DNA of 54,781 bases from JAXFPC01 sp034180005 (GTDB lineage: Bacteria > Bacillota > Negativicutes > Acidaminococcales > Acidaminococcaceae), in contig JAXFPC010000004.1 in NCBI GenBank assembly GCA_034180005.1, forward strand, positions 1-54,781, written 5' to 3'. The notes beneath the pieces were generated by a model, which made no database searches, was not told the origin of the DNA, and was given only the letters and a program-made list of their open reading frames with translations. Positions 15,116 to 24,075 of the stretch are shown here, one piece after another (position 1 is the first letter of the stretch; every line of letters begins with the position of its first letter). The position numbers were made by a program, and so were the translations under genes.

Positions 15116-16240
15116 ATGAAAAGATTTGTCAGCATGGTGTTTTCCTTATTAATTTTTATAACCGGTCTCATCTTTACCAATTATTATGTGCCTTATTTGG
15201 CGGAACGCCTGGGTTACTCCATTTCCGGCAGCTTATTGGGTTTTTCCCTGGGCAATATTGCCTTGACCGTACCGGGAGTTTTAATTTTCGGCTGGCTGGC
15301 TTTGGTGCTTGCGCCCGCGCTGACTAACGCTCTGTTCAATTATTCGGAACACATGGCGGGTTCTCTTTCCGGAATGCCTACCAGCGACATCATGGTCATT
15401 ATCATGGGAGCCGGCATCGGTTTGGTGTTGGCCAATCTTATCGGCGCTCCTTTTTCCCATCTGCCTGTTATTGGCGATTACATCCCTATCATTTTGAGCC
15501 TTTTGCTCAGTGTGATAGGCGTAAAATTGGCGCTGCATAAGCACAGCGATATCATAGGTTTTTTTAACCGTTTTTCTCTGCGCAAACAGGGCAGGGGGCG
15601 GGACGGCATCGATGTTTTGCGCGGAGGTCCTGCGGGCGACCGTATATACAGCAGCAATAAGTTGCTCGATACAAGCGTCATTATCGACGGACGCATTATG
15701 GATATTTTAGCGGCGGGATTTTTGGACGGCAGGATGCTGGTTCCGAATTTTGTCATCAGTGAGCTGCAGCAGCTTGCCGATTCCGCAGATGACATGAAGC
15801 GCGCCAAGGGAAGGCGCGGTCTGGATTTGATCCAGGATCTGCAGCTGAACTATAAGGAGCAGGTGAGTGTCATCGACAACGATTACGACGATATCAGCGA
15901 AGTGGACGCCAAATTGGTGCGTTTGGCTAAGGAATACGAAACCGCCATTATCACCAATGACTTTAATCTGCATAAGGTGGCTGTCATTCAGGGGATCAAG
16001 GTGCTGAGCATCCATGAGCTTGCCAACGCTATCAAACCTGCAGTCGTATCGGGTGAGGAAATGAATGTTATGCTGGTCAAAGAGGGTAAGGAAGCCGGTC
16101 AGGCTGTAGCCTACCTTGACGACGGCACGATGATTGTAGTGGAAAACGGTCGCCGTCACGTTGGCAGCAACGCCGCTGTAGTTGTCAGCTCCGTGCTGCA
16201 GACTGCCGCCGGCAGAATGATTTTTGCCAAAATGAAATGA
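15116..16240 (+). CDS. yacL: PIN/TRAM-domain membrane protein (YacL)
   Basis: I place the start at the ATG at 15116; AAAGGAGGTG ends nine bases upstream, and GTG 15113 is an alternative. The 374-residue protein has four hydrophobic segments in the first 150 residues. A PIN nuclease domain follows at about 180-290 (KLLDTSVIIDGRIMDIL, DAKLVRLAKEYETAIITNDF) with the usual conserved acids, and a TRAM-like RNA-binding tail at about 305-374 ends the protein. It is expected to be a membrane-tethered RNase, though direct evidence for YacL is limited. It stands between carD and ispDF as in other Firmicutes. Confidence 0.92.
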   Translation: MKRFVSMVFSLLIFITGLIFTNYYVPYLAERLGYSISGSLLGFSLGNIALTVPGVLIFGWLALVLAPALTNALFNYSEHMAGSLSGMPTSDIMVIIMGAGIGLVLANLIGAPFSHLPVIGDYIPIILSLLLSVIGVKLALHKHSDIIGFFNRFSLRKQGRGRDGIDVLRGGPAGDRIYSSNKLLDTSVIIDGRIMDILAAGFLDGRMLVPNFVISELQQLADSADDMKRAKGRRGLDLIQDLQLNYKEQVSVIDNDYDDISEVDAKLVRLAKEYETAIITNDFNLHKVAVIQGIKVLSIHELANAIKPAVVSGEEMNVMLVKEGKEAGQAVAYLDDGTMIVVENGRRHVGSNAAVVVSSVLQTAAGRMIFAKMK

Positions 16241-16323
16241 TCTGAAGAATGAAAAATGATGCCTTCCTCGCTCTCGGAGCGGGGAGGGCAGCTTTATGCT
16301 CGGCGTAAATTAAGAGGTGCGGT

Positions 16324-17514
16324 ATGGAAAAGATAGTTTGCGTTGTGCCTGCTGCGGGAGCGGGCAAACGTATGGGATTGGGTTACAATAAAGCTTTTGC
16401 CGATTTGGGCGGCGCGCCGGTGTTGGTGCAGACTTTGAAAATGTTGGCGCAAACGGAGATTTGCTCTGAAGCTGTCGTCGTTTTGGCGCCGGAGGAAACG
16501 GAAGCCGGCAAAGCTATGCTGGCGCGCTATAAAGAAGCGTATTTTGCCTCTCTGCCGGTCAGAGTGACAGCCGGCGGCAAGGAAAGGCAGGATTCCGTAG
16601 CCAACGCTTTGGCAACTTTGGGGCAGGAAGATGTGCTGGTGGCAGTCCATGACGGCGCCAGACCTTTCGCCGGCAAAGAAGTGTTTGCGAGGACGGCGGC
16701 GGCGGCACGGCGTTACGGAGCGGCGGTGGCTGCCGTACCGCTTAAAGATACGGTAAAAATCGTGGACGAACAGGAAAGGGTGACGTCCACTCCGTCGCGG
16801 ACTGCGCTCCGGGCTGTGCAGACTCCGCAAATTTTCAGATTGTCCCTGCTGCAGCAGGCTTACGCTCATCTGGCGCAGCACCCGGCTGCGGTGACGGACG
16901 ACGCTTCAGTGGTGGAGCTTTACGGTCATCCGGTGCAAACTGTTTTCGGCAGCTACGAAAACATTAAAATAACTACGCCGGAAGATATGCGGACAGCGTT
17001 AAGCTTGATCGGACGGAGCAATGGAGGTAAGGGAATGGATTTCAGAGTCGGCAGCGGTTTCGACGTACACAGATTGGTAACGGGACGTCGTTTGATTTTG
17101 TGCGGCGTGGAAGTGCCGTGGGAAAAAGGCTTGTTGGGGCATAGTGACGCCGACGTGGCGCTGCACGCTCTCATGGACGCTTTGTTGGGCGCGGCGGGAC
17201 TGGGTGATATCGGCAGACATTTTCCCGATACGGATCCAGGCTTCAAAGATGCCGACAGTGTCAAGCTGACGGAACATGTGGTGCGTCTTTTGCAGCAGGA
17301 CGGCTGGCGTGTCGGCAATGTTGACATAACTGTTCTGGCACAGCGGCCCAAACTTGCTCTGCACATTGAAGCCATGCGCGGCAAAGTGGCGAAGATTTTG
17401 CAAATAGAAATCTCCTGCGTCAATATTAAGGCGACGACTACGGAAGAATTGGGATTTGTAGGCAGGGGAGAAGGCATGGCGGCGCAGGCTGCGGCGATTA
17501 TCATCCGGGATTGA
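16324..17514 (+). CDS. ispDF: Bifunctional IspD-IspF (MEP pathway fusion)
   Basis: This 396-residue fusion carries two enzymes of isoprenoid synthesis. Residues 1-230 are 2-C-methyl-D-erythritol 4-phosphate cytidylyltransferase (PAAGAGKRMGLGYNKAF nucleotide loop; VHDGARPF; VQTPQIF). Residues 238-396 are MEcPP synthase (GSGFDVHRL; GHSDADVALHALMDALLGA; HFPDTDPGF). In most Firmicutes these are two genes. The junction still holds a good ribosome site (GGAGG at 17023-17027) seven bases ahead of an in-frame ATG at 17035, exactly at the IspF start, so free IspF may also be made. No linker domain is present. Confidence 0.95.
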   Translation: MEKIVCVVPAAGAGKRMGLGYNKAFADLGGAPVLVQTLKMLAQTEICSEAVVVLAPEETEAGKAMLARYKEAYFASLPVRVTAGGKERQDSVANALATLGQEDVLVAVHDGARPFAGKEVFARTAAAARRYGAAVAAVPLKDTVKIVDEQERVTSTPSRTALRAVQTPQIFRLSLLQQAYAHLAQHPAAVTDDASVVELYGHPVQTVFGSYENIKITTPEDMRTALSLIGRSNGGKGMDFRVGSGFDVHRLVTGRRLILCGVEVPWEKGLLGHSDADVALHALMDALLGAAGLGDIGRHFPDTDPGFKDADSVKLTEHVVRLLQQDGWRVGNVDITVLAQRPKLALHIEAMRGKVAKILQIEISCVNIKATTTEELGFVGRGEGMAAQAAAIIIRD

Positions 17515-17596
17515 CAAGTACCGGAAGCACGGTAAATTTTTCAGCGGCGTTCGGACTCGGATGACGCAAGTTTTCGTGTTTAAAAACGCGTGATTA

Positions 17597-17605
17597 TGAT
17601 ATAAT
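17597..17605 (+). promoter_or_regulatory. Extended -10 promoter candidate ahead of gltX
   Basis: TGATATAAT (17597-17605) is an extended -10 box about 53 bases ahead of gltX; the -35 region is poor. It would allow gltX to be made apart from carD-ispDF. Confidence 0.45.
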
Positions 17606-17658
17606 AAAATTTCAGTAAGATAATTATAAGATTAGTATAGATCCGGAGGGAGAAAAGT

Positions 17659-19137
17659 ATGTGCAATGATGAAGTAAGAGTGAGATTTGCCCCAAGTCCT
17701 ACCGGGCCGTTCCACATAGGCGGTGCGCGCAGCGCTCTGTTCAACTGGCTTTTGGCTCGCAAGACCGGCGGCAAGCTGATCCTCAGAATTGAGGACACGG
17801 ATAGAGAGCGTTCCACGCCGGAGTCGGAGGAAAATATAAAAGCGGCTCTGAAATGGCTGGGCATGGATTGGGACGAGGGCGTCGATGTCGGCGGCCCCTA
17901 CGGCCCGTACCGTCAGACCGAACGTCTGGAGCTTTACCAAAAATATACGGAGCAGCTTTTGGCTGAAGGCAAGGCTTACTACTGCTATTGCAGCGACGAA
18001 GAGTTGGAAGAAGAACGTCAGCAGCTCATCAAAGACGGAAAGATGCCTCGCTACATGGGAAAATGCAGCCGTCTGACACCGGAACAGGCGGCGGCTTATG
18101 CAGCGGAAGGACGTAAACCCACTGTTCGCTTCCGCGTTCCTGCCGGAGAAAAAATTATCGTTCACGATCTGGTGCGCGGCGATGTTGTGTTTGATTCGGA
18201 TAATATCGGCGATTTCGTCATCGTTAAATCGGACGGCATACCCACATACAATTACGCTGTTGTCGTTGACGACGCTTTAATGCGTATCAGTCATGTTATT
18301 CGCGCGGAGGAGCATTTGTCCAATACTCCACGTCAATGTCTGCTCTATGACGCTTTGGGATTTAAGCAGCCTGTTTTCGGTCATATTTCCCTGATTTTGG
18401 GCAAGGATCACACAAAGATGAGCAAGCGCCACGGAGCTACCTCGGTGGATCAGTACCGCCGTCTGGGTTATCAGCCTGCCGGAATCGACAATTTTCTCGC
18501 TCTTTTAGGCTGGGCGCCGAACAGCGAGCAGGAGATTTTCTCCATGGAAGAGCTTGTTCGCGAGTTTTCTATGGAGCGCGTGGCGAAAAATCCGGCTGTT
18601 TTCGATTTGGATAAACTGAACTGGATCAATCAGCATTACATGCGCAAGCTCACTCCGGAGGAATTTTACGAGGCTGCCAAACCTCACATGATCGAAGTCG
18701 GTTATATGACGGGTATGGAAAGCGGCGAGAAAGAGTCGTGGCTGCGCAGGGTCGTGGCTACGGCGCAGGAACACGTTTCCTTTGCCGCTCAGATACCGGA
18801 CTGTGTCGCTATGTACTTTAACGATGAATTCGCTTTTGAAGATCAGGAAGCGGAGGACGTGCTGCGTGGAGAAAGCGTTCCTGCAGTCATAGGTATGCTG
18901 CTGAAGGAACTGCCCCTTGTGGAAACTCTCGATAATGCCGCAGTTAAGGCGCTGTTTAAAAGGATACAGAAAGAAACCGGACTGAAAGGCAAGGATGTTT
19001 TCATGCCCATACGCGTAGCTCTGACAGGCAACCAGCACGGTCCGGAGCTGGCGGCTATGATCCCCCTGCTGGGAGTGGAGCGTTCCGCTGCAAGGATCAG
19101 AGCGTCCTTGGCTAAAGCGGGAACATCGCTCGAATAA
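17659..19137 (+). CDS. gltX: Glutamyl-tRNA synthetase
   Basis: The 492-residue class I synthetase charges tRNA-Glu and, in bacteria lacking GlnRS, usually tRNA-Gln as well. It shows RFAPSPTGPFHIGGARSALF with the HIGH-type motif at 19-22 and the KMSKR loop at 253-257. CYC (109-111) and C136 form a probable zinc knuckle. The anticodon-binding helical domain fills the C-terminal 170 residues. GGAGGGAG precedes the ATG. It has full length and stands in the conserved ispF-gltX-cysS order; cysE, found here in Bacillus, is missing. Confidence 0.97.
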   Translation: MCNDEVRVRFAPSPTGPFHIGGARSALFNWLLARKTGGKLILRIEDTDRERSTPESEENIKAALKWLGMDWDEGVDVGGPYGPYRQTERLELYQKYTEQLLAEGKAYYCYCSDEELEEERQQLIKDGKMPRYMGKCSRLTPEQAAAYAAEGRKPTVRFRVPAGEKIIVHDLVRGDVVFDSDNIGDFVIVKSDGIPTYNYAVVVDDALMRISHVIRAEEHLSNTPRQCLLYDALGFKQPVFGHISLILGKDHTKMSKRHGATSVDQYRRLGYQPAGIDNFLALLGWAPNSEQEIFSMEELVREFSMERVAKNPAVFDLDKLNWINQHYMRKLTPEEFYEAAKPHMIEVGYMTGMESGEKESWLRRVVATAQEHVSFAAQIPDCVAMYFNDEFAFEDQEAEDVLRGESVPAVIGMLLKELPLVETLDNAAVKALFKRIQKETGLKGKDVFMPIRVALTGNQHGPELAAMIPLLGVERSAARIRASLAKAGTSLE

Positions 19138-19203
19138 GCACAAGAGAAGCGGTGTCGCCTGAATTTCAGGAGCAGGCGCCGCTTGCGGGAAAGAGGAGAT
19201 TTT

Positions 19204-20646
19204 ATGACTATCAAGGTTTACAATACTTTGACAAAGCAGAAGGAAGAATTTAAACCGTTGGTTCCCGGTGAGGCCAAGATTTATGTGTGCGGCGTCACGC
19301 CCTACAATCATCCTCACATCGGCAACGCGCGTCCTTTCGTGACTTGGGACGTCATCAGGCGTTTTTTGGAACACGAGGGTTATGACGTTACTCATGTGCA
19401 GAATTTCACCGATGTTGACGACAAGATCATCAATACCGCCAACAAGGAAAATGTTCAGTGGCACGATATCTGCAATCGTTATATAGACGCTTATTTTGAA
19501 GTTATGGATAAGCTCAATGTGCGCCGTGCTCATATTTATCCCCGCGTGTCCGAGCATATCGACGATATTATCGGCACGGTACAGGGACTTTTGGACAACG
19601 GCTATGCCTATGTGATCGATGGCGACGTTTACTACAGCGTTGCCAAATTTGAGGGTTACGGGCAGCTTTCCGGCCGCAGTCTTGACGATATGCTGGCAGG
19701 TGCACGCGTGAATGTGGACGACAGAAAGCGCAATCCCATGGATTTTGCCCTGTGGAAAGCCGCGAAACCGGGAGAACCGGCGTGGGACAGTCCGTGGGGA
19801 CCGGGACGTCCCGGTTGGCATATCGAATGTTCGACCATGAGCATGAAGTATCTGGGAGAAACATTTGATTTCCACGGCGGCGGCAGCGACCTTATCTTCC
19901 CCCACCATGAGAACGAAATTGCTCAGTCGGAAGGCTGCACCGGTTGTCATCCGTTTGTGCGCTATTGGCTGCATAACGGCTTCATTACCGTCAACGAGGA
20001 GAAAATGTCCAAATCTTTGGGCAATTTCTTCATGGTGATAGATATTTTGGAGCATTACGACCCGGAAACGCTGCGTTTCTTTATCGTTTCCACGCATTAT
20101 CGCAGTCCTCTCGATTTCAGCGACGCTCGTCTGACTGAAGCGGAGAAAAGTTTGCAGCGTCTGCGTCAGGGTAAGGAAGCTCTGGCAGAACTTCAGGCAA
20201 TGCCGGGAGCAGGTCCATCCGCAGGCAGCGCCGCTCTGACCGGCAAGGTCAAGGAACTGCGGGAAGCTTTTATGGAAGCTATGCGGGATGATTTCAACAC
20301 GGCTTTGGCTGTCAGCCACATGTTCGCTCTGGCCAAAGAAATCAATATCTATCGTGCCGCGCTTGCGGATGGAGGAGCTAAACCTGACGGCAAACTGGTG
20401 GCTCTTATAGCCGATGTTTTCGCGGAGATGTGTTCCGTGATCGGCGTACTTGAAGAAACAAAACAGGCGGCTCCGGCCGCGGCGGTTTCCAAAGAGGACG
20501 AGCTGATGGAAATTATCATCGACTTGCGCCGGGAAGCGCGTCAGAATAAAAATTACGCTTTGGCGGATCAGCTGCGCGATCGTCTGGGTCAGGCCGGCAT
20601 TGCCTTGCAGGATACGCCGGGCGGAGTGAAGTGGTCCAAACAATGA
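19204..20646 (+). CDS. cysS: Cysteinyl-tRNA synthetase
   Basis: The 480-residue protein starts at the ATG at 19204 after AGAGGAG. It has IYVCGVTPYNHPHIGNARPF (zinc Cys at 29 and HIGN motif), the zinc-site segment WHIECSTMSM, HGGGSDLIFPHHENEIAQSE, and the EEKMSKSLGNF catalytic loop. It charges tRNA-Cys. A GC-rich hairpin without a T run lies in the 66-base gap after gltX. It overlaps mrnC by four bases (ATGA). Confidence 0.97.
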   Translation: MTIKVYNTLTKQKEEFKPLVPGEAKIYVCGVTPYNHPHIGNARPFVTWDVIRRFLEHEGYDVTHVQNFTDVDDKIINTANKENVQWHDICNRYIDAYFEVMDKLNVRRAHIYPRVSEHIDDIIGTVQGLLDNGYAYVIDGDVYYSVAKFEGYGQLSGRSLDDMLAGARVNVDDRKRNPMDFALWKAAKPGEPAWDSPWGPGRPGWHIECSTMSMKYLGETFDFHGGGSDLIFPHHENEIAQSEGCTGCHPFVRYWLHNGFITVNEEKMSKSLGNFFMVIDILEHYDPETLRFFIVSTHYRSPLDFSDARLTEAEKSLQRLRQGKEALAELQAMPGAGPSAGSAALTGKVKELREAFMEAMRDDFNTALAVSHMFALAKEINIYRAALADGGAKPDGKLVALIADVFAEMCSVIGVLEETKQAAPAAAVSKEDELMEIIIDLRREARQNKNYALADQLRDRLGQAGIALQDTPGGVKWSKQ

Positions 20647-21107
20647 AATTTGAACAGTACAAGCTGCTGAAAGATCAAGCTGTCGCAGTCTGCGCTGCGG
20701 CGGGAGTAAAGGCTGCCGATGTCGACAGGCTCAATCCGATTCTCTTGGCGTATATCGGCGATGCGGTTTTTTCTCTGTATGTGCGTCTGCGCCTGCTGCC
20801 GACTTCGGGACAGGTACGGGTGCTGCACGATTTGGGAGCAAAATTCGTGTCGGCGGTTTACCAGAGTCACGCTATGGAGCAGCTGGAGCCGGAGTTGACG
20901 GAGGAAGAACAGCCCGTATTCCGCAGAGGACGCAACGCCAAATCCATAGTGCCTAAAAGCGCTTCCGTGCATCAATACCGCATGGCGACGGCTTTAGAGG
21001 CTTTGCTCGGATGGCTCTTTCTTCAAGACAGGCAGGAACGGCTGGAAAAGCTTTTAGAAAAATCCTTCGACGCAATTGCAGCCAAAATGCAGGCGGAGAA
21101 GCAATAA
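20643..21107 (+). CDS. mrnC: Mini-ribonuclease III
   Basis: The 154-residue protein is a lone RNase III catalytic domain without a dsRNA-binding domain. The motif LNPILLAYIGDAVFSLYVR carries the catalytic acids, with matching TALEALLGWLFL near residue 115. In Firmicutes it trims the ends of 23S rRNA precursor. It starts in the ATGA overlap with the cysS stop, a clear sign of coupling. Confidence 0.94.
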   Translation: MKFEQYKLLKDQAVAVCAAAGVKAADVDRLNPILLAYIGDAVFSLYVRLRLLPTSGQVRVLHDLGAKFVSAVYQSHAMEQLEPELTEEEQPVFRRGRNAKSIVPKSASVHQYRMATALEALLGWLFLQDRQERLEKLLEKSFDAIAAKMQAEKQ

Positions 21108-21119
21108 GGGGGAGAGAAG

Positions 21120-21839
21120 ATGGCTATAAAAGTTAAATTGGTGCGGCATACGCCCGATCCGGAACGCACTGTTTCCATGAGCGCCAGATTATGTTATTCG
21201 CCGATCGGCGCGGAGGAGCTTGAAGAAAAGATCACCGACGCGCAGGCGGCAAATCTTGTGCGACGTTTGGTGAGCATGGGTCACGGCTCCACTTTGGAGC
21301 ACGTCACTTTTACTTTCGCCATTGAAGGCGTGTCCCGCGCTCTTACGCATCAGCTGGTGCGTCATCGCATCGCTTCCTATTCACAGCAGTCCCAGCGCTA
21401 TGTCAAAGAGCATGATTTTGAAGTCATCGTGCCTCCTTCCGTTGCCGCCAGACCGGCAGCCAAGGAAAAATTTGAACGGCTGATGACGGATATTCAGGGA
21501 TTATACAACGAACTGGTGGCTATGGGCGTGCAGGCGGAGGACGCCAGATACATTCTGCCCAACGCGACCGAAACAAAGATTATCTGTACTTTTAATGCCC
21601 GCTCGCTGCTGAATTTCTTCGAGCATCGCTGCTGTATGCGCGCTCAGTGGGAGATTCGTCAGCTGGCCAATTTGATGCTGGCGGAGGTCAGGAAAGTGGC
21701 GCCGGTTATCTTTGAAAAAGCAGGCCCTACCTGCGAAACTCAGTATGTCTGCCATGAGGGAGCCATGACCTGCGGCAGACTGGAAGGCATCTTAGCGGCC
21801 AAGGCTGCCGCCGAAGCCAAGCAGAAGGAGCAGGACTGA
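21120..21839 (+). CDS. thyX: FAD-dependent thymidylate synthase ThyX
   Basis: The 239-residue enzyme makes dTMP from dUMP using FAD/NADPH and methylene-tetrahydrofolate. The ThyX signature RHRxxSxxxxSxRY is present as RHRIASYSQQSQRY (81-94), together with the later NARSLLNFFEHRCCMRAQWE segment that holds the dUMP-binding Arg. AGGGGGAGA precedes the ATG. It sits between mrnC and rlmB, where Bacillus has no such gene, so it is an insertion into the conserved cluster. I see no thyA in the window. Confidence 0.96.
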   Translation: MAIKVKLVRHTPDPERTVSMSARLCYSPIGAEELEEKITDAQAANLVRRLVSMGHGSTLEHVTFTFAIEGVSRALTHQLVRHRIASYSQQSQRYVKEHDFEVIVPPSVAARPAAKEKFERLMTDIQGLYNELVAMGVQAEDARYILPNATETKIICTFNARSLLNFFEHRCCMRAQWEIRQLANLMLAEVRKVAPVIFEKAGPTCETQYVCHEGAMTCGRLEGILAAKAAAEAKQKEQD

Positions 21840-21841
21840 TC

Positions 21842-22594
21842 ATGCCCGGTAAAGTGAAAGCCGATTTTATCGCCGGACGTAATGCCGTAACGGAGGCTTT
21901 GCGGAGCGGGCGTTCCATAAATAAAGTATTGCTCCGGGACGGAGCAAAAGGCGGCAGCGTGGGAGAGATCATCGGCGCCGCAAAGGCTGCCGCTATACCG
22001 GTGGAGTTTGTCAAAGAAGAAAAATTGGACAAACTGGCGGCAGGAGTACGTCATCAGGGAGTTGTAGCTTTGGCGGCGCCCGTTGCCTTTAAAACGCTGG
22101 CGGACGTATTCGCTCTGGCTGCAGCCAAAAATGAACCGCCCTTTCTACTGCTTTTGGACGAGTTGCAGGATCCGCAAAACGTGGGCGCCATTCTGCGGAC
22201 GGCAGACGCCGCCGGAGTACACGGCGTGCTTCTGCCTTCGCGCCGCAGCTGTCCCCTTAACGCCGTAGTGGCGAAAATATCCGCCGGGGCGGTGGAGTAT
22301 GTGCCTGTAGTTCAAATAGGCAACATCGCTTCGACTATAGAAGAACTGAAGGCCAAAGGCTGCTGGATAGCCGGCGCCGATATGCAGGGTGTGAATTATA
22401 CCGGGGCAAATCTTACAGGTCCGCTGGTGCTTGTTATAGGCGCCGAAGGCAAGGGCTTGGGCAGACTTGTCAGAGAGAAATGTGATTTTCTGGTGAGCTT
22501 GCCGATGCTGGGGCGGGTCAATTCTCTGAACGCTTCCAACGCGGCGGCCATCTTAATGTATGAAGCGCTGCGCCAGCGCGGATTGCAGGTATGA
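21842..22594 (+). CDS. rlmB: 23S rRNA (guanosine-2'-O-)-methyltransferase, TrmH family
   Basis: The 250-residue SPOUT methyltransferase has an N-terminal L30e-like substrate domain (about 1-85; ADFIAGRNAVTEALRSG, then KLDKLAAGVRHQGVVALAA). The knotted SAM domain carries the three TrmH motifs: LDELQDPQNVGAILRTADAA, LVIGAEGKGL, and VNSLNASNAAAILMYEAL. It is expected to methylate G in the 23S peptidyl-transferase region or a tRNA. It starts two bases after the thyX stop. Confidence 0.94.
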   Translation: MPGKVKADFIAGRNAVTEALRSGRSINKVLLRDGAKGGSVGEIIGAAKAAAIPVEFVKEEKLDKLAAGVRHQGVVALAAPVAFKTLADVFALAAAKNEPPFLLLLDELQDPQNVGAILRTADAAGVHGVLLPSRRSCPLNAVVAKISAGAVEYVPVVQIGNIASTIEELKAKGCWIAGADMQGVNYTGANLTGPLVLVIGAEGKGLGRLVREKCDFLVSLPMLGRVNSLNASNAAAILMYEALRQRGLQV

Positions 22595-23115
22595 CCATGA
22601 AAGAATATCTGCTTATCGACGGTTATAACGTCATCAGCGCCTGGCAGGAATTTGCCGCGGTAAGGGAAAAAAGTCTGGAACACGCCAGAGAACTGTTGGT
22701 GGCAAAAATCGCCGAGTACGCTTCCTTTAAAGGCAGCGTTGCCGTGGTGGTTTTTGATGCTCAACTGGTTCCGGGAACGGCGGCGGAAGAAATTCTGCAC
22801 GGCGTGAGAGTGATTTTTACCGGTGAAGGCGAAACGGCGGATTCATGGATTGAGGAGTTCGTCTACGCGGAGCGAAAATCGGGGACGAGGATTTATGTGG
22901 TGACCAGCGATTACGCGGAACAGCTGCATGTTTTGGGAGCAGGCGCGTACAGAATTTCCGCCAGGGAATTTCGTGAAGAATACATCAAAGCAAGGAAAGA
23001 GATTGCCGCCAAGCTGCAGCTGCCGGCAAGTTCTCTCAACAGGAACGAACTGGGCAACAGAGTCGGCAGCGGCGTGCTTGAACATATGGAAAGGCTGCGT
23101 CGGGGCGGACGCTGA
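22591..23115 (+). CDS. rae1: NYN-domain endonuclease Rae1/YacP
   Basis: The 174-residue protein overlaps the rlmB stop as ATGA. NYN/PIN-type motifs are visible: YLLIDGYNVISAW, VAVVVFDAQ, FTGEGETADSWIEEFVY and IYVVTSDYAEQ, which together give the acidic metal site. In Bacillus, Rae1 cuts certain mRNAs in the ribosomal A site. A basic C-terminal tail (MERLRRGGR) may aid RNA binding. Confidence 0.92.
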   Translation: MTMKEYLLIDGYNVISAWQEFAAVREKSLEHARELLVAKIAEYASFKGSVAVVVFDAQLVPGTAAEEILHGVRVIFTGEGETADSWIEEFVYAERKSGTRIYVVTSDYAEQLHVLGAGAYRISAREFREEYIKARKEIAAKLQLPASSLNRNELGNRVGSGVLEHMERLRRGGR

Positions 23116-23199
23116 CAGCAGGACTGCTCAAGCCAACCGGAAAAGATCCTGAGCCGCTCCGGAAGAACGGACTCAAGAAAAGCGGAGGATAAACGATCG

Positions 23200-23919
23200 A
23201 TGACAACAGGCAGCGTTAATGAACATTACGAAGTCTTCGTCAATATGACGGATGAGGAGATAGTGGCGGACGCGCAGATTAACGGCAACGCTTTGGCGCA
23301 GGAGTATTTGTTGCACAAGTACAGAAACTTTGTCAGAGCCAAGGCCCGCAGCTATTTTTTGATCGGCGCCGAACGGGAAGATATTATCCAGGAGGGTATG
23401 ATCGGCCTGTACAAGGCTATTCGTGATTTTAAAAGCGACAGGCAGTCGTCCTTTCGTGCCTTTGCCGAGCTGTGCGTGACAAGACAGATCATCACCGCCA
23501 TCAAAACTGCTACCAGGCAGAAGCATATTCCTCTCAACTCCTATATTTCTCTGAATAAACCGATTTATGAGGAGGACAGCGACCGCACTCTTTTGGATGT
23601 CATAAGCGGCGTACGGGTCGCCAACCCCGAAGATATGGTTATCAGCAGGGAGGAATTTGAGGATATCGAGAGCAAGATGAACAACATCCTCAGCGATCTG
23701 GAATGGAGAGTGCTGATGAGTTATTTGGACGGCAAATCTTATCAGGAAATCGCCGTCGATATAGATCGGCACGTGAAATCCATCGACAACGCTCTGCAGC
23801 GCGTTAAGCGTAAATTGGAAAAATACATCATCAACAAGGGTGAAATAACGGATCTGCGCACGATTTACAACGGACTCATGTCCATTGATATCAGTGAACG
23901 CTTCCATCGAAAAAAGTAA
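23200..23919 (+). CDS. sigH: RNA polymerase sigma-H factor
   Basis: The 239-residue sigma-30 family protein has region 2 at about 30-110 (DIIQEGMIGLYKAIRDFKSD) and region 4 at about 160-215 (EWRVLMSYLDGKSYQEIAVD). It ends the cluster as in Bacillus, where it drives stationary-phase and competence/sporulation genes. The role in this probably non-sporulating lineage is unknown. GCGGAGGA precedes the ATG. The rpmG-secE-nusG set that normally follows is not here. Confidence 0.93.
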   Translation: MTTGSVNEHYEVFVNMTDEEIVADAQINGNALAQEYLLHKYRNFVRAKARSYFLIGAEREDIIQEGMIGLYKAIRDFKSDRQSSFRAFAELCVTRQIITAIKTATRQKHIPLNSYISLNKPIYEEDSDRTLLDVISGVRVANPEDMVISREEFEDIESKMNNILSDLEWRVLMSYLDGKSYQEIAVDIDRHVKSIDNALQRVKRKLEKYIINKGEITDLRTIYNGLMSIDISERFHRKK

Positions 23920-24075
23920 AAAAGTACAATGTTGATAAATGTGTAACAGTCTTGAAAAACCGCGGATAAAAATCTTTAGGGCGTAATTTTTTTAAAGGAT
24001 TTATCTGTAAAGCATAGAATATAGACGTAGCAGAAAAAGGAGAATAACACTTCGGTGTAACGGGAGGTTTTTCAA

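Noticed and set aside
18505..20643. A 712-codon minus-strand frame across gltX and cysS
   Set aside because: Both synthetases are unmistakable on the plus strand; the long antisense frame is a codon-bias artefact.
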